Notes: generated from the sequence alone by a model not told the origin. 64,000 bases of DNA from Pseudodesulfovibrio alkaliphilus (GCF_009729555.1 NZ_WODC01000005.1:225720-289719), one strand, 5' to 3'. Counted from the stretch's first letter, positions 18,965 through 28,166 are shown. Made by a program: numbers and translations.

Positions 18965-20404
18965 CTACATCGGCCCCTTTTCGCGCTCTTCCATGGTGGT
19001 GTGCAGCTCCTTGAGCTGTTCGCGCTGGGCGTCGGTCTGGGCGCTTTGGCCCGCCTGTTGCGCGTGGAAGCGCGCTTTGCGCGTGTTGTTCGAGTAGACG
19101 GCGGCGTAGGCGAGGTTGAGGTTGCCGCCAAAGGTGTCGCCGGACTCGCCGAGGATCATGCCCAGGTGATGGTAGACCTCCGAGTCCTCAGGCACGAGTT
19201 CCAGCACCCGGCGCATGCTGGCTGCGGCCTGGTCATACTGCTTGTTTCGAGCCTGGAGCCGGGCCATGTAAAACAGGGCCAGGGCGTCTCGCGGGTTCTT
19301 GATGGCGGCCTTCTGGAGATAGGGGGCGGACCTGTCGAACTCCCCGGCCTTGAAGAAGAAAATACCCGCCTCGCGGACCACGATGGGGTCTTCGCCGTCA
19401 AGGCGCAGGGCCTGTTCAAAGGATTCGGTCGCCTCGGAGCGGTTCTTGAGCCGTTCGAGGACGATGCCCCGGCCCACGAAATCGATGGGCGTGTAGGTGT
19501 TGATGTTCTTGTCGTTCCAGTAGGCCATGGCCGTGGTGGCCGGAGACATCTTGGCCCGGACCAGCATCTGTACCTTGACCAGGGTGGTGTTGTCGTCCTC
19601 TCGCCCGGTGAAGGACTCGGGCATGCGCCTGATGCGGTCGTTGAGGTAGGAGATCCGCTCATTCAAGCCAGGGTGGGTGGAAAGATAGGTGGGCATATCC
19701 GAGCCGGAGTCGAACCAGCGGTTTTTGAGCATGATTTCGAATGTTTCCGGCATTCCCTTGGGGTTGAACCCCGCCTTGACCATGGAATTGAGACCCACCT
19801 GGTCCGCCTCGCGCTCGTCTTCCTGGGAGTAGTTGAGCATGGCTGCGGTGGCCGCCCCCTGGGAGCCCATCATCAGGGCCTGGCCCATTTTTGCGGCCGA
19901 GTTGTTTCCGGCCACGCCGAGAAAGACTCCGGCCAGCAGTCCTGCCATGGAGAGCAGTGCCAATTTTCCCTGTTTTTCCAGGCGGCTGGCCACATGGCGC
20001 TGCGAAACGTGACCTAGTTCGTGGGCGATGACCCCTGCCAGTTGCGACTCGGAGGTCACGTCCTGGATCAGGCCGGTGAAGATGTATATGTAGCCGCCGG
20101 GGATGGCGAAGGCGTTGAGGGCGGGGTTGGCGATGACCGCGCTGGTGATCCTAAACGGCATGGGTTGCTTGGCATCCACCACGCGCTGGACCAGATGGTT
20201 CACATACTGGGTGATATAGGTGTCGCCCACCATGTGCATCTGGGCGCGGATGATGCGGTCGAAGTTGCGTCCCAGCTCGTTTTCCTGGCGGATGGTCAGT
20301 CTGCTTTCAGGCAAAATCCCTGGATGCGCCGTGGTCACTGGTGCCAGGATCAGGGCGAGGGCGGCCACCAGGGCCGGAAGTATGGAGAGGCGATGTCTGC
20401 GCAT
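18965..20404 (-). CDS. BepA/YfgC-like M48 metalloprotease with TPR repeats
   Basis: A 479-residue periplasmic protease. Residues 1-26 form a Sec signal peptide. The M48 zinc site HELGH is at residues 128-132 and the third ligand lies in DEREADQVG, about residue 197. The C-terminal half has TPR-like repeats (for example ATESFEQALRLDGEDPI and AASMRRVLELVPEDSEVYHHLG). This order is that of BepA, which helps assemble or degrade outer membrane proteins such as LptD in E. coli. Outer-membrane quality control is the likely role here. It appears to be the first gene of the block running into ribF and the ClC gene. Confidence 0.9.
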   Translation of the reverse strand: MRRHRLSILPALVAALALILAPVTTAHPGILPESRLTIRQENELGRNFDRIIRAQMHMVGDTYITQYVNHLVQRVVDAKQPMPFRITSAVIANPALNAFAIPGGYIYIFTGLIQDVTSESQLAGVIAHELGHVSQRHVASRLEKQGKLALLSMAGLLAGVFLGVAGNNSAAKMGQALMMGSQGAATAAMLNYSQEDEREADQVGLNSMVKAGFNPKGMPETFEIMLKNRWFDSGSDMPTYLSTHPGLNERISYLNDRIRRMPESFTGREDDNTTLVKVQMLVRAKMSPATTAMAYWNDKNINTYTPIDFVGRGIVLERLKNRSEATESFEQALRLDGEDPIVVREAGIFFFKAGEFDRSAPYLQKAAIKNPRDALALFYMARLQARNKQYDQAAASMRRVLELVPEDSEVYHHLGMILGESGDTFGGNLNLAYAAVYSNNTRKARFHAQQAGQSAQTDAQREQLKELHTTMEEREKGPM

Positions 20405-20525
20405 GGTCCCTCCGGCTTGCCGGGGTTTCCCCTATTGTAAACATTTATGTCCTGGTGGCAACCATGTGGCCCTGGCTGCACAAAAAATGTCGCGGCCATC
20501 CGGTCTGCGGCATTGCGGCAATGAC

Positions 20526-20560
20526 AGGACCGCCCGCGACGATCGGGCGCGGGCGGTCCT
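20526..20560 (-). terminator. Hairpin downstream of rho
   Basis: A perfect 13-base stem (AGGACCGCCCGCG with its complement) and a 9-base loop lie about 20 bases past the rho stop. The following T content is low, so termination may be inefficient or the hairpin may protect the 3' end. Confidence 0.5.
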
Positions 20561-20580
20561 GGGTGGGGGGCTGGGCCGGG

Positions 20581-21900
20581 TTATTTGCTCATGGAGTCGA
20601 GGAACTGCCTGTTGTTCTTGGTCCCCTTCATCTTGTCGCGCAGAAATTCCATGGAGTCGATGGAACTCATGGGAGCCAGGAGCTTGCGCAGTATCCAGAC
20701 GCGGTTGAGCACGTCCTCGCCGAGCAGCAGCTCTTCCTTGCGCGTACCGGAACGGTTGATGTCGATGGCCGGGAAGACACGCTTTTCAGCCAGATGGCGG
20801 TCAAGGTATATCTCCATGTTGCCCGTGCCCTTGAACTCCTCGAAGATGACCTCGTCCATGCGCGAGCCGGTGTCGATGAGGGCCGTGGCGATGATGGTCA
20901 GGCTGCCGCCCTCCTCGATGTTGCGTGCCGCGCCGAAGAAGCGCTTGGGCCGTTGCAGGGCGTTGGCGTCGATGCCGCCGGACAGCACGCGGCCGGACGA
21001 GGGGGTCACGGCGTTGTAGGCGCGGCCGAGCCGGGTGATGGAGTCGAGCAGGATGACCACGTCGCGTTTGCGCTCCACCAGCCGCTTGGCTTTCTCGATG
21101 ACCATTTCGGCCACCTGCACATGGCGGGTGGGCGGTTCGTCGAAGGTGGAGCTGACCACCTCGGCCTTGACCGTGCGCTGCATGTCCGTGACTTCCTCGG
21201 GCCGCTCGTCGATGAGCAGGACAATGAGGTCCACGTCCGGGTGGTTGGCGTTGATGGAGTTGGCGATGGTCTGGAGCATGATGGTCTTGCCGGTGCGCGG
21301 CGGAGCAACCAGGATGCCGCGTTGCCCCTTGCCGATGGGGGCCAGCAGGTCGATGATGCGGGAGGCGTAGTTCTTGTCCCCGTTTTCCATGGTCAGCATG
21401 GATTCGGGATAGAGGGGGGTCAGGTTGTCGAAGAGGACGAGATTTTTGGAATGTTCCGGGGGTTCAAAGCCTATTTCGCTGACGCGCAGCAGGGCGAAGT
21501 AGCGCTCGCCCTCCTTGGGCGGGCGAATCTGGCCAGAGACCACATCGCCCTTGCGCAGGCCGAATCGGCGTATCTGGGATGGGGAGACGTAGATGTCGTC
21601 CGGCCCTGGCATGTAGCTGTACATGGGCGAGCGCAGGAAGCCGAATCCGTCCGGCAGGATTTCCAGAACGCCGTCGCCGAAAATCTGGCCGTTCTGGGAG
21701 GCACATTGTTGGAGCAGCTCGAAGATCAGCTCCTGCTTGCGCAGACTGCTCGGGTTTTCGACCTCCAGTTGTACGGCGAGGTCTGTCAGCTCCTGCATGT
21801 TTTTGAGCTTGAGTTCGGCCAAGTAGAGCTTGTCCACGCCGTTGCCGTTTTCGGAGCCATTGCCCTGGATGGGTTCTTTGGCTGTCTTTTTTCTTGCCAT
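20581..21900 (-). CDS. rho: Transcription termination factor Rho
   Basis: A 439-residue hexameric RNA helicase. After a short charged N-terminus comes the N-terminal RNA-binding domain, with the cold-shock-like segment [16 protein letters not shown]. The ATPase core has Walker A as [15 protein letters not shown] and Walker B in [17 protein letters not shown], followed by the R-loop block [21 protein letters not shown]. No large insertion is seen. The gene is last in a minus-strand housekeeping run and has an unusually long upstream gap, which may carry a leader used for autogenous control. Confidence 0.98.
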   Translation of the reverse strand: MARKKTAKEPIQGNGSENGNGVDKLYLAELKLKNMQELTDLAVQLEVENPSSLRKQELIFELLQQCASQNGQIFGDGVLEILPDGFGFLRSPMYSYMPGPDDIYVSPSQIRRFGLRKGDVVSGQIRPPKEGERYFALLRVSEIGFEPPEHSKNLVLFDNLTPLYPESMLTMENGDKNYASRIIDLLAPIGKGQRGILVAPPRTGKTIMLQTIANSINANHPDVDLIVLLIDERPEEVTDMQRTVKAEVVSSTFDEPPTRHVQVAEMVIEKAKRLVERKRDVVILLDSITRLGRAYNAVTPSSGRVLSGGIDANALQRPKRFFGAARNIEEGGSLTIIATALIDTGSRMDEVIFEEFKGTGNMEIYLDRHLAEKRVFPAIDINRSGTRKEELLLGEDVLNRVWILRKLLAPMSSIDSMEFLRDKMKGTKNNRQFLDSMSK

Positions 21901-22394
21901 GTGTGGAGTTTACCGTTTGAAGGTTGATGAAGGGAAATCCAAGTATGCCACGAGTCTCTCTCGAGACTTTCAAGCGGAATCGGTGGTCTGGGGCCGTGGG
22001 GCTGTCCGTCTGAAAACGGGGAACCGCTCGCTGGATGCGGTTCAAGATGGTAAGTCGGAACTACCTCTTGTTGTATGGTTGGTGAGCCGGGCGCAACCCG
22101 TCAAAAAATACGTGTATAGCGGGATGTATTTGATCAAGCCGCAGGTGCGGCGACACCTTGGGGCTTACCCTAAACGCTCGGGCTTGACAAGCCCTTCACG
22201 CCGCACTTTGTTCGTGTTTTTCCTGGCCGTCCGAAAGGTTCGGGGAGCGCGTGGAGGAGGGCGGCTGTAGTGGGCGGTGCGTTGAAGCAGTGGCTCTCGG
22301 AAAATAATGAATAATTATTGCAGATTGTGGTTCGTAAACAGGGTCTGTTTCGGGTGAGTGCGCTTTGATGCGGGGCGGGGTGGCCGTTGCCGGG
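21901..22394 (-). other. Long rho upstream region
   Basis: Nearly 500 bases with no gene, between carD and rho. On the minus strand it would be the rho leader. It contains a hairpin-forming repeat GAACCGC-N9-GCGGTTC at 22021-22043 and a palindrome GGGCTT-GAC-AAGCCC at 22180-22194. No clear terminator for carD and no strong promoter was seen. rho genes are often self-regulated through Rho-dependent attenuation in the leader; that this happens here is inference. Confidence 0.4.
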
Positions 22395-22910
22395 CTATTC
22401 CTTCTCCTCCTGGGCCTGCAGGACATCGGCGAACATCTCGTTGATGTCGGCCTTGATGTCGTCCTGGGGACGGTCCACGGAATAGGCAAGCTCCATGGAG
22501 ACAAGGCCCATGGCCTGCTCAAGCAGCCTGCGCTCGCCAAAGGAGAGCTCCTTGTCCCGGCCTATGAGGAAAAGTTCCTTGAGGACGTAGGCCACATCGG
22601 AGAGGTCGCCGCTCTTGAGTTTCTCCGAGTATTCTCGATACCGGCGGTTCCAGTTCTGTCCGGTGTAGCCGGTGAAGCCGGTGCGGTCCTTGAGGGATTC
22701 GAAAATCTCCTGGCCCACACGCAGGCTGCACACCGTTCGCAGCCCGACGTTCCTGGCATTGGCCACAGGCACCATCAAGGTCACGTTGTTGCTCAGGATG
22801 CGGACTATGTAAAAATCGGCCTTCACTCCACCGATTTCCTGGGATTCCACACGCTCAACGCGCCCGACACCCTGGGACGGATAGACGACCAACTCATTGA
22901 CCTTGAACAC
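22395..22910 (-). CDS. CarD/CdnL-family RNA polymerase-binding regulator
   Basis: A 171-residue transcription regulator. The N-terminal Tudor-like RNA polymerase-interacting domain starts MFKVNELVVYPSQGVGRVE and includes YIVRILSNNVTLMVPV. The C-terminal helical DNA-contacting domain contains the NWNRRYREYSEKLKSGD segment with the conserved tryptophan. Proteins of this type stabilise open complexes at ribosomal RNA and growth-related promoters. It is followed by the long rho upstream gap and lies about 110 bases downstream of pth on the same strand. Confidence 0.92.
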   Translation of the reverse strand: MFKVNELVVYPSQGVGRVERVESQEIGGVKADFYIVRILSNNVTLMVPVANARNVGLRTVCSLRVGQEIFESLKDRTGFTGYTGQNWNRRYREYSEKLKSGDLSDVAYVLKELFLIGRDKELSFGERRLLEQAMGLVSMELAYSVDRPQDDIKADINEMFADVLQAQEEKE

Positions 22911-23018
22911 TTGGGGAGAGGCTCCTTGCTACTGGCTGTTGAAGAGGCAGAAGGACAGCATACCGAAATCCGGCGCAAGAGTCCATGCCTTGGGTCGTTT
23001 CCGGTGGAATTGCGTTCT

Positions 23019-23651
23019 TCAGGCGGGCTCGGCGGATGTCTTGTCCGGCGTTTCGAGCGCGAAACCGTTGATGTGCTGCACGGCAAAGGAAATCCCCCGC
23101 CGATGGAGAATGTCGATGCCCTTGATGGCATGGGTCAGGATGGCGGGGAGGTGGATGGCGTCGTCGTTGGCAAAGGGCTCGAGCACCCAGGCCGAGATGT
23201 CGGCGAACCGGACCGCCGGACGGCCGATGCCCATGCGCAGCCTGAAGAATTCCGGGGTGTTCAGATGTTCCTCAATGGATTTGAGTCCGTTGTGCCCGTT
23301 GTTGCCTCCGCCCATCTTGAGTTTGAGGCGGCCAAAGGGGAGGTCCAGCTCATCGTGGACCACCAGGAGCTGTTCCGGGACAAGCCCGTGGCGCCCGCAG
23401 ATTCTGGCAACGGCCTTGCCGCTGAGATTCATATAGGTCATGGGCTTGACCAGCAGACGGTAGGCTCCGGCGAACCTGACGCGCCACAGGGCGTAGTCGC
23501 CCGATTCCTCAATGCGTTCAAGGTGCATGCTCTTGCGTTCGCCAGCCATGGACACGAGGCTATCCACGAGCATGAACCCGATGTTGTGCCGGGTCTGTTC
23601 GTACTTGGGGCCTGGGTTGCCCAGGCCGATGATGGCGCTTTTGCAGTCCAT
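23019..23651 (-). CDS. pth: Peptidyl-tRNA hydrolase
   Basis: A 210-residue esterase that recycles peptidyl-tRNA. Family motifs are GLGNPGPKYEQTRHNIGF with the catalytic histidine, PMTYMNLSGKAV, VHDELDLPFG with the catalytic aspartate, and GGGNNGHNGLKSI. A 15-20-residue C-terminal tail extends past the usual end. The gene is separated from rplY by a strong terminator, so it may have its own promoter or depend on read-through. Confidence 0.96.
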   Translation of the reverse strand: MDCKSAIIGLGNPGPKYEQTRHNIGFMLVDSLVSMAGERKSMHLERIEESGDYALWRVRFAGAYRLLVKPMTYMNLSGKAVARICGRHGLVPEQLLVVHDELDLPFGRLKLKMGGGNNGHNGLKSIEEHLNTPEFFRLRMGIGRPAVRFADISAWVLEPFANDDAIHLPAILTHAIKGIDILHRRGISFAVQHINGFALETPDKTSAEPA

Positions 23652-23701
23652 GGGCTGTGGCGCGGGGGTGTTTGTCGGGGCATAACCCCGCCCGCGCAGA
23701 G

Positions 23702-23734
23702 AAAAAAAACCGGGACGCGACTGGCGCGCCCCGG
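23702..23734 (-). terminator. Rho-independent terminator after rplY
   Basis: On the minus strand the arms CCGGGGCGCG and CGCG-T-CCCGG pair around a 5-base loop and are followed by eight T residues. This is the clearest terminator in the housekeeping block. It separates prs-rplY from pth-carD-rho. Confidence 0.88.
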
Positions 23735-23762
23735 GAATGCGTATTCTTGAGAGCGCGGTTCG

Positions 23763-24365
23763 CTATGCGTCTTCTTCGCCTTCGCCTTCTTCCTCGTCGG
23801 TCTGCTTTCCGGCGATGGTAAGCACGGCGTAGTTTTCGTCATACACCGGGGTGACGCCCTCGGGGAAGACGATGTCGGCGATGTGTATGGAGTCGAGCAC
23901 GTCGAGTTCGGTGATGTCGATGACGATGGACTCGGGGATGTTCATGGGCTTGCAGATGACCTCGATGGTGTCGCGGAACAGATCCAGGCGGCCGCCGAGC
24001 TTGACTCCCTTGGAGGAGCCCTTGAGCTCGTAGTGGACCGCGACCTTGATGTCCTTGGTCAGGTCGATGCCGAAGAAGTCCACATGCTCGGGCATGCCGG
24101 TGATGGGTTCGTTGCGCACCCGCCAGAGCAGGGCGGGCATGGTTTCGGTCTTGCCTTCGCGCTCCAGGACCAGATCAAAGACCTGGGCATTGCCCAGTTT
24201 GGCATACGCCTTCTGCAGGGGGATCAGCTTGACCTGGACAGGGATGTTGGTGCCCTTCTGGTCGTAGTAGATGCCGGGGACCATTTCCTTTTGCCGCAGA
24301 CGGCGGTTGTGGCCCTTTCCGGTCTTGGTGCGTTCCTGCACATTGAGTTTCAGCAGTTCTGCCAT
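23763..24365 (-). CDS. rplY: Ribosomal protein bL25 (CTC / general stress type)
   Basis: A 200-residue long-form bL25, the 5S rRNA-binding protein of the large subunit. The N-terminal L25 domain begins MAELLKLNVQERTKTGKGHNRRLR, with RRLRQKEMVPGIYY as the RNA-facing part. The C-terminal TL5/CTC beta domain follows (KGVKLGGRLDLFRDTIEV, PESIVIDITELDVLDSIHIADI). The protein ends in an acidic tail. It lies between prs and pth, an order common in proteobacteria, and is followed by a strong terminator. Confidence 0.95.
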   Translation of the reverse strand: MAELLKLNVQERTKTGKGHNRRLRQKEMVPGIYYDQKGTNIPVQVKLIPLQKAYAKLGNAQVFDLVLEREGKTETMPALLWRVRNEPITGMPEHVDFFGIDLTKDIKVAVHYELKGSSKGVKLGGRLDLFRDTIEVICKPMNIPESIVIDITELDVLDSIHIADIVFPEGVTPVYDENYAVLTIAGKQTDEEEGEGEEDA

Positions 24366-24478
24366 GAGTGTTGCTCCTTTTACGCCCTGGCCGTCACCTG
24401 TTGACGGACGCTCGCGCCTTAAATGGTTGCCCGTTTCGGAGGGTGGCCACGGCGGCCGCTCCCCGGATCGCCGGGTAT

Positions 24479-25417
24479 CTAGATGAACAGCACACTCACC
24501 GACGATTCGGTGTGTACGTTGTTGATGGCTTTGGCCAGCAGGGAGGCCACCGAACGCTGCCTGATCTTGCCGCAGCAGCGCTTGTCCTCGTCCAGGGGGA
24601 TGGTGTCCGTGACCACCACCTCGGAAAAGGCCGATTCCTCGAGCCGCTGGATGGCCGGGCCGGAGAGCACCGGGTGGGTGGCGCAGGCCATGACATCCTT
24701 GGCCCCGTTATCCATGATCACGTTGGCTGCGGCGCACATGGTGCCTGCGGTGTCGATCATGTCGTCGATGACCACCGCCACCTTGTCGCGCACATCGCCG
24801 ATGATGTGCATTGCCTTGGCCTGATTGGGGGTCTCGCGCCGCTTGTCGACGATGGCCAGGGAGGCGCCAAGGCGCTTGGCGTAGGATCGGGCGCGCTCGA
24901 CACCGCCCGCATCGGGCGAGATGATGACAAAGTCGTCCTCGCGGTCGCGCAGGTGCTCGATGAGTACCGGGGCGGCGAAGAGGTTGTCCACCGGACAGTT
25001 GAAAAAGCCCTGGATCTGCCCGGCGTGCAGGTCGCAGGTGACCAGCCGCTGCATGCCTGCGGCCGAAAGCATGTCGGCCACGAGTTTGGCCGAGATGGGA
25101 GCGCGGGGGACCACCTTGCGATCCTGCCGCGCATAGCCGAAATAGGGGACCACCGCAGTGACGCGCGAGGCGCTGGCGCGCTTGAGCGCGTCGAGCATCA
25201 GGCACAGTTCCATGAGGTGGTAGTTGACCGGCGAGCAGGTGGGCTGGATGACGAACACATCGTCCCCGCGCACGTTCTCACCGATTTCTATGCGGATCTC
25301 GCCGTCCGAGAACCGCTCGCGCAGAACCGGAGAAGGCTTGGTGCCCAAGTGCTCGCAAATGGCCTCCGCGAGGCTTGGGCTTGCGGAACCGCTGATGATC
25401 TTTAGCTCGCCGTGCAT
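24479..25417 (-). CDS. prs: Ribose-phosphate pyrophosphokinase
   Basis: A 312-residue enzyme that makes PRPP from ribose 5-phosphate and ATP. Visible motifs are [17 protein letters not shown], the flexible ATP loop [11 protein letters not shown], the signature [12 protein letters not shown] and the PRPP-binding loop [13 protein letters not shown]. Two in-frame starts are possible. ATG 25417 has GGGGGAT at a good distance, while ATG 25423 has almost no spacing. The gene lies between tRNA-Gln and rplY, all on the minus strand. Confidence 0.97.
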   Translation of the reverse strand: MHGELKIISGSASPSLAEAICEHLGTKPSPVLRERFSDGEIRIEIGENVRGDDVFVIQPTCSPVNYHLMELCLMLDALKRASASRVTAVVPYFGYARQDRKVVPRAPISAKLVADMLSAAGMQRLVTCDLHAGQIQGFFNCPVDNLFAAPVLIEHLRDREDDFVIISPDAGGVERARSYAKRLGASLAIVDKRRETPNQAKAMHIIGDVRDKVAVVIDDMIDTAGTMCAAANVIMDNGAKDVMACATHPVLSGPAIQRLEESAFSEVVVTDTIPLDEDKRCCGKIRQRSVASLLAKAINNVHTESSVSVLFI

Positions 25418-25444
25418 TGTCATCCCCCGGGTTTGCTGGCTGAA

Positions 25445-25520
25445 TGGCTGGGGCGGAAGGACTCGAACCCTCGAATGTCAGGACCAAAACCTGATGCCTT
25501 ACCGACTTGGCGACGCCCCA
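25445..25520 (-). tRNA. tRNA-Gln (anticodon TTG)
   Basis: A 76-base tRNA with encoded CCA. The acceptor arms TGGGGCG and CGCCCCA pair fully. The anticodon stem TCAGG/CCTGA encloses the loop TTTTGGT, giving anticodon TTG. The T arm contains GTTCGAGTC. It sits between ispE and prs in the same orientation with gaps of only 9 and about 27 bases, so it is probably processed out of a messenger-tRNA transcript. Confidence 0.97.
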
Positions 25521-25529
25521 GCATGAAAA

Positions 25530-26393
25530 TCACAGCGTCTGCGTGTGGACGCTCACCCCATCTAGATCAAGAGCCCGCACTGCGTCCTGCGCGACATTTT
25601 CATCGCGAAACAGGCCGAACAGGCTGGCTCCCGAGCCGCTCATGGCGGCTGCCGAAGCCCCGGCGATAACGATTTTTTCCTTTATCTTCCGGAGCATTGG
25701 ATGCGCCTTGAAGACCACGGACTCCAGATCGTTGGCCACGGGCAGGGGCGAAACGGGAGATGCGTTCTTAGTATCAAGCGCGGGGGTTGTCAAGGATTCC
25801 CATGCCCCTGGTCCGCTCCGGGCTGTGTCAAAGGCCCGGAAGGCCCACGCGGTGTCCACTCGCAGGTGGGGGCAGGCAAGAACCAGAGTCAGGCCCGTCA
25901 GATCCACCCCGGCCGGGGTCAGCCGCTCGCCGATGCCCCTGGCCTCCGCCGGGCCGTCCATGAGGAAAAAGGGCACGTCCGCGCCGAGCTTCGTGGCCAG
26001 GGCCATGAGGGTGTCGCGGTCCAGGGCGCGTTCCCCGGCCCGGGCCTGGAGATGGCGAAGCATGGCGGCCGCGTTCGAGCTGCCGCCGCCGAGGCCCCCG
26101 CCCATGGGGATGCGCTTGGTCAGGGTGACGAAAAGGCCGGGGCGCAGTCCGGTGGCCTCGCCATGGGCCTTCCAGGCCCGGTAGACGAGGTTCGACGGTC
26201 CTTCGAGATCGGGAAACCCGGGGCAGCGCAGAAAGAAGTCGCCCTCGGGGCCGGGATCGACTCCCAGGGTGTCGCACAGGCCGGTCACTGGATGGAAGAG
26301 AGTGTGCAGCTCGTGATAGCCGTCGCCGCGTTTTCCGAGGACGCGCAAGAAGACGTTGATCTTGGCCGGGGCCGTGAGGATGGTGGCGGGCAT
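25530..26393 (-). CDS. ispE: 4-diphosphocytidyl-2-C-methyl-D-erythritol kinase
   Basis: A 287-residue GHMP kinase of the MEP isoprenoid pathway that phosphorylates CDP-ME at the 2-OH. The N-terminal APAKINVFLRVLGKRGDGYHEL block is the IspE signature, and the ATP-binding loop is PMGGGLGGGSSNAAA. The catalytic aspartate lies in GADVPFFL and the C-terminal GHMP motif in MSGSGASLFGLF. It is followed by tRNA-Gln and prs. This order (ispE, tRNA, prs, rplY, pth) is a familiar housekeeping arrangement. Confidence 0.96.
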   Translation of the reverse strand: MPATILTAPAKINVFLRVLGKRGDGYHELHTLFHPVTGLCDTLGVDPGPEGDFFLRCPGFPDLEGPSNLVYRAWKAHGEATGLRPGLFVTLTKRIPMGGGLGGGSSNAAAMLRHLQARAGERALDRDTLMALATKLGADVPFFLMDGPAEARGIGERLTPAGVDLTGLTLVLACPHLRVDTAWAFRAFDTARSGPGAWESLTTPALDTKNASPVSPLPVANDLESVVFKAHPMLRKIKEKIVIAGASAAAMSGSGASLFGLFRDENVAQDAVRALDLDGVSVHTQTL

Positions 26394-26415
26394 GGCCTCT
26401 GATATGTCGGGGTCA

Positions 26416-26443
26416 GGGCGGGGCTCCTGGCGGAGCCCCGCCC
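26416..26443 (-). terminator. Hairpin after the degQ-like gene
   Basis: A perfect 12-base stem (GGGCGGGGCTCC with its complement) and a 4-base loop lie just past the stop of the minus-strand protease gene. It has no T tract, so it is a possible weak terminator or 3' stabiliser. Confidence 0.5.
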
Positions 26444-26448
26444 GTTGA

Positions 26449-27864
26449 TTACTTCTGGTCCAGGGGCAGGGCCACGAACAGGTTCTGGCCCTGGCGCTTG
26501 ATGAGCAGCATGACCGCGCCGCGTGTCTTGTCGCGGGCGATGACGCTCTCCAGCTCTGCCGGGGAGTTCACGTCCTGCTGGTTGGCCTGGAGGATGACAT
26601 CGCCCTGGCGCACGCCTTCGGCCGCGGCAGGCGAGTCCGGCGCGACCTCGACCACGATGAGCCCCTGCGGGGCGTCGAGACCAAGGGCATTGGCCTCGCG
26701 TTCGCCCACCGGGTGGAGCGACATGCCGAGGACCATGGCTGCGGTCTGTGGCTGCTGGGGCTGCATGGCGGCCATGGTCCGTTCGCCGCGCTCGCCCAGG
26801 GTCACAGTCTTGGAGATGCGTTTTTCGCCGCGCCAAAGGGTCAGCTTGGCCTTTTCGCCGGGCATCAGCCCCGCGATGCGGGCCAGCAGATCCTTGCTGT
26901 CGTTGACCGGCTCGCCGTTGACTTCGAGGATCACGTCGCCCTGGCGGATGCCCGCCTTGTCGGCCGGGTGGTCCTTGCCCACCGAGGAGATGAGCGCCCC
27001 CTTGGCCTCGGGCAGGCCAAGCGCCTTGGCCTGGGTGGCGTCCACGCTCTGGATGGTCACGCCGATCCAGCCGCGCCGCACCGCCTTGCCCTCCTTGAGC
27101 TGGTCGATGATCAGCTCGGCCTGGCTGCTGGGGATGGCGAAGCCGATGTTGTCGGCCGCCGCGTTGATGGCGGTGTTGATGCCCACCACCTCGCCGCGCA
27201 TGTTCAGCAGCGGGCCACCGGAGTTGCCGGGGTTGATGCTGGCGTCGGTCTGGAGGAAGTTGTCGAAGGGTCCGGCACCGATGATGCGGTGCTTGGCCGA
27301 GATGATGCCCGCGGTGACCGTGTTGTCGAGGCCGAAGGGATTGCCGATGGCCAGGACCCATTCGCCCACCATGAGCGCGTCCGAGTCGCCGAAGGCGAGC
27401 ACGGGCAGGGTCCGGTCGCTCTTGATCCTGATGACGGCGAGGTCGGTCTCCTTGTCGCGGCCCACGATCTCGGCCACGTATTCCCTGGTGTCGTCCTGGA
27501 AGCGGACCGTGACCTTGTCCGCGCCCTCAATGACGTGGTTGTTGGTGACGATGAGTCCGTCGGGCGAGATGACAAAGCCCGATCCCTGGCCGGTCTGCTT
27601 GCGGGGCTGGCCCGGCTGCTGGCCGAAGAACTGGTCGAAGCGGTCGAAGAACTCGCGGAAGGGGTGGCCCTCGGGGACCTGCTGGCGGAATTGCCGCCCG
27701 CCCGGCCCGGCCTGGGTGGTTTTTTCAGTGGCGATGAAGACCACGGATTTGCCCGCCCTGGCGGCCAGCTCCGTAAACACGGGCAACCCGTTGGCCGCCG
27801 CCAGCACTGGCAGCGCCAGGACCAGTCCCGTCACGATGAGTAATTTGGCTACGCGCCGATTCAT
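26449..27864 (-). CDS. DegP/DegQ-type periplasmic serine protease
   Basis: A 471-residue HtrA-family protease and chaperone. Residues 1-25 form a Sec signal peptide. The trypsin-like domain has the full triad H110 (TNNHVIEG), D141 (KETDLAVI) and S215 (NPGNSGGPL). Two PDZ domains follow, around GVTIQSVDATQAKALGL and around GLIVVEVAPDSPAAAEGV. A Gln/Gly-rich LA-type loop (FFGQQPGQPRKQTGQG) precedes the protease core, as in DegP and DegQ. ATG 27864 has AGGAGG at 5 bases, and the longer frame is rejected. Its likely role is quality control of envelope proteins. Confidence 0.95.
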   Translation of the reverse strand: MNRRVAKLLIVTGLVLALPVLAAANGLPVFTELAARAGKSVVFIATEKTTQAGPGGRQFRQQVPEGHPFREFFDRFDQFFGQQPGQPRKQTGQGSGFVISPDGLIVTNNHVIEGADKVTVRFQDDTREYVAEIVGRDKETDLAVIRIKSDRTLPVLAFGDSDALMVGEWVLAIGNPFGLDNTVTAGIISAKHRIIGAGPFDNFLQTDASINPGNSGGPLLNMRGEVVGINTAINAAADNIGFAIPSSQAELIIDQLKEGKAVRRGWIGVTIQSVDATQAKALGLPEAKGALISSVGKDHPADKAGIRQGDVILEVNGEPVNDSKDLLARIAGLMPGEKAKLTLWRGEKRISKTVTLGERGERTMAAMQPQQPQTAAMVLGMSLHPVGEREANALGLDAPQGLIVVEVAPDSPAAAEGVRQGDVILQANQQDVNSPAELESVIARDKTRGAVMLLIKRQGQNLFVALPLDQK

Positions 27865-27920
27865 GTTGCCTCCTGGGGAAATGCGCAAAACAGGACGGCG
27901 GAACCTTTCCGCACCCGCCA

Positions 27921-27948
27921 ACTATAGGGCCTTTTTTGCACTTGTAAA
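27921..27948 (-). promoter_or_regulatory. Sigma-70-like promoter of the degQ-like gene
   Basis: On the minus strand TTTACA, 16 bases, TATAGT. Each hexamer matches the consensus at 5 of 6 bases. The predicted transcription start is about 50 bases before the ATG at 27864. Confidence 0.6.
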
Positions 27949-27991
27949 GGGTGTGAACCCCATTGCACAGCGCCGGGCCGCCACGAAAGGC

Positions 27992-28020
27992 TTGCCTTTT
28001 GCCCCGCCCTCGGCTACGAA
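27992..28020 (+). promoter_or_regulatory. Candidate promoter of tRNA-Arg
   Basis: TTGCCT, 17 bases, TACGAA, ending 23 bases before the tRNA. The -10 is weak, so this rests on position and spacing. Confidence 0.3.
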
Positions 28021-28043
28021 GCTATCCCGGCGTCATCGCCAGT

Positions 28044-28120
28044 GGCCCCGTAGCTCAGTAGGATAGAGCACCAGATTCCTAATCTGGGTGTCGCAAGTTC
28101 GAATCTTGCCGGGGTCACCA
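28044..28120 (+). tRNA. tRNA-Arg (anticodon CCT)
   Basis: A 77-base tRNA with encoded CCA. The acceptor arms GGCCCCG and CGGGGTC pair with one G-U. The anticodon stem CCAGA/TCTGG encloses TTCCTAA, giving anticodon CCT. The T arm has GTTCGAATC. It is monocistronic, flanked by genes on the other strand, and followed by seven T residues and then a hairpin terminator. Confidence 0.97.
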
Positions 28121-28135
28121 TTTTTTTGCAAACAC

Positions 28136-28166
28136 AGGCCAGCCTTGTCATGAGGCTGGCCTTTTT
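28136..28166 (+). terminator. Terminator of tRNA-Arg
   Basis: A perfect 10-base stem AGGCCAGCCT/AGGCTGGCCT with a 7-base loop, followed by TTTT. Confidence 0.85.

Noticed and set aside
28044..28120. tRNA-Arg as an integration site of a mobile element
   Set aside because: No integrase and no repeated copy of the tRNA 3' end was seen on either side; the flanking genes look native.
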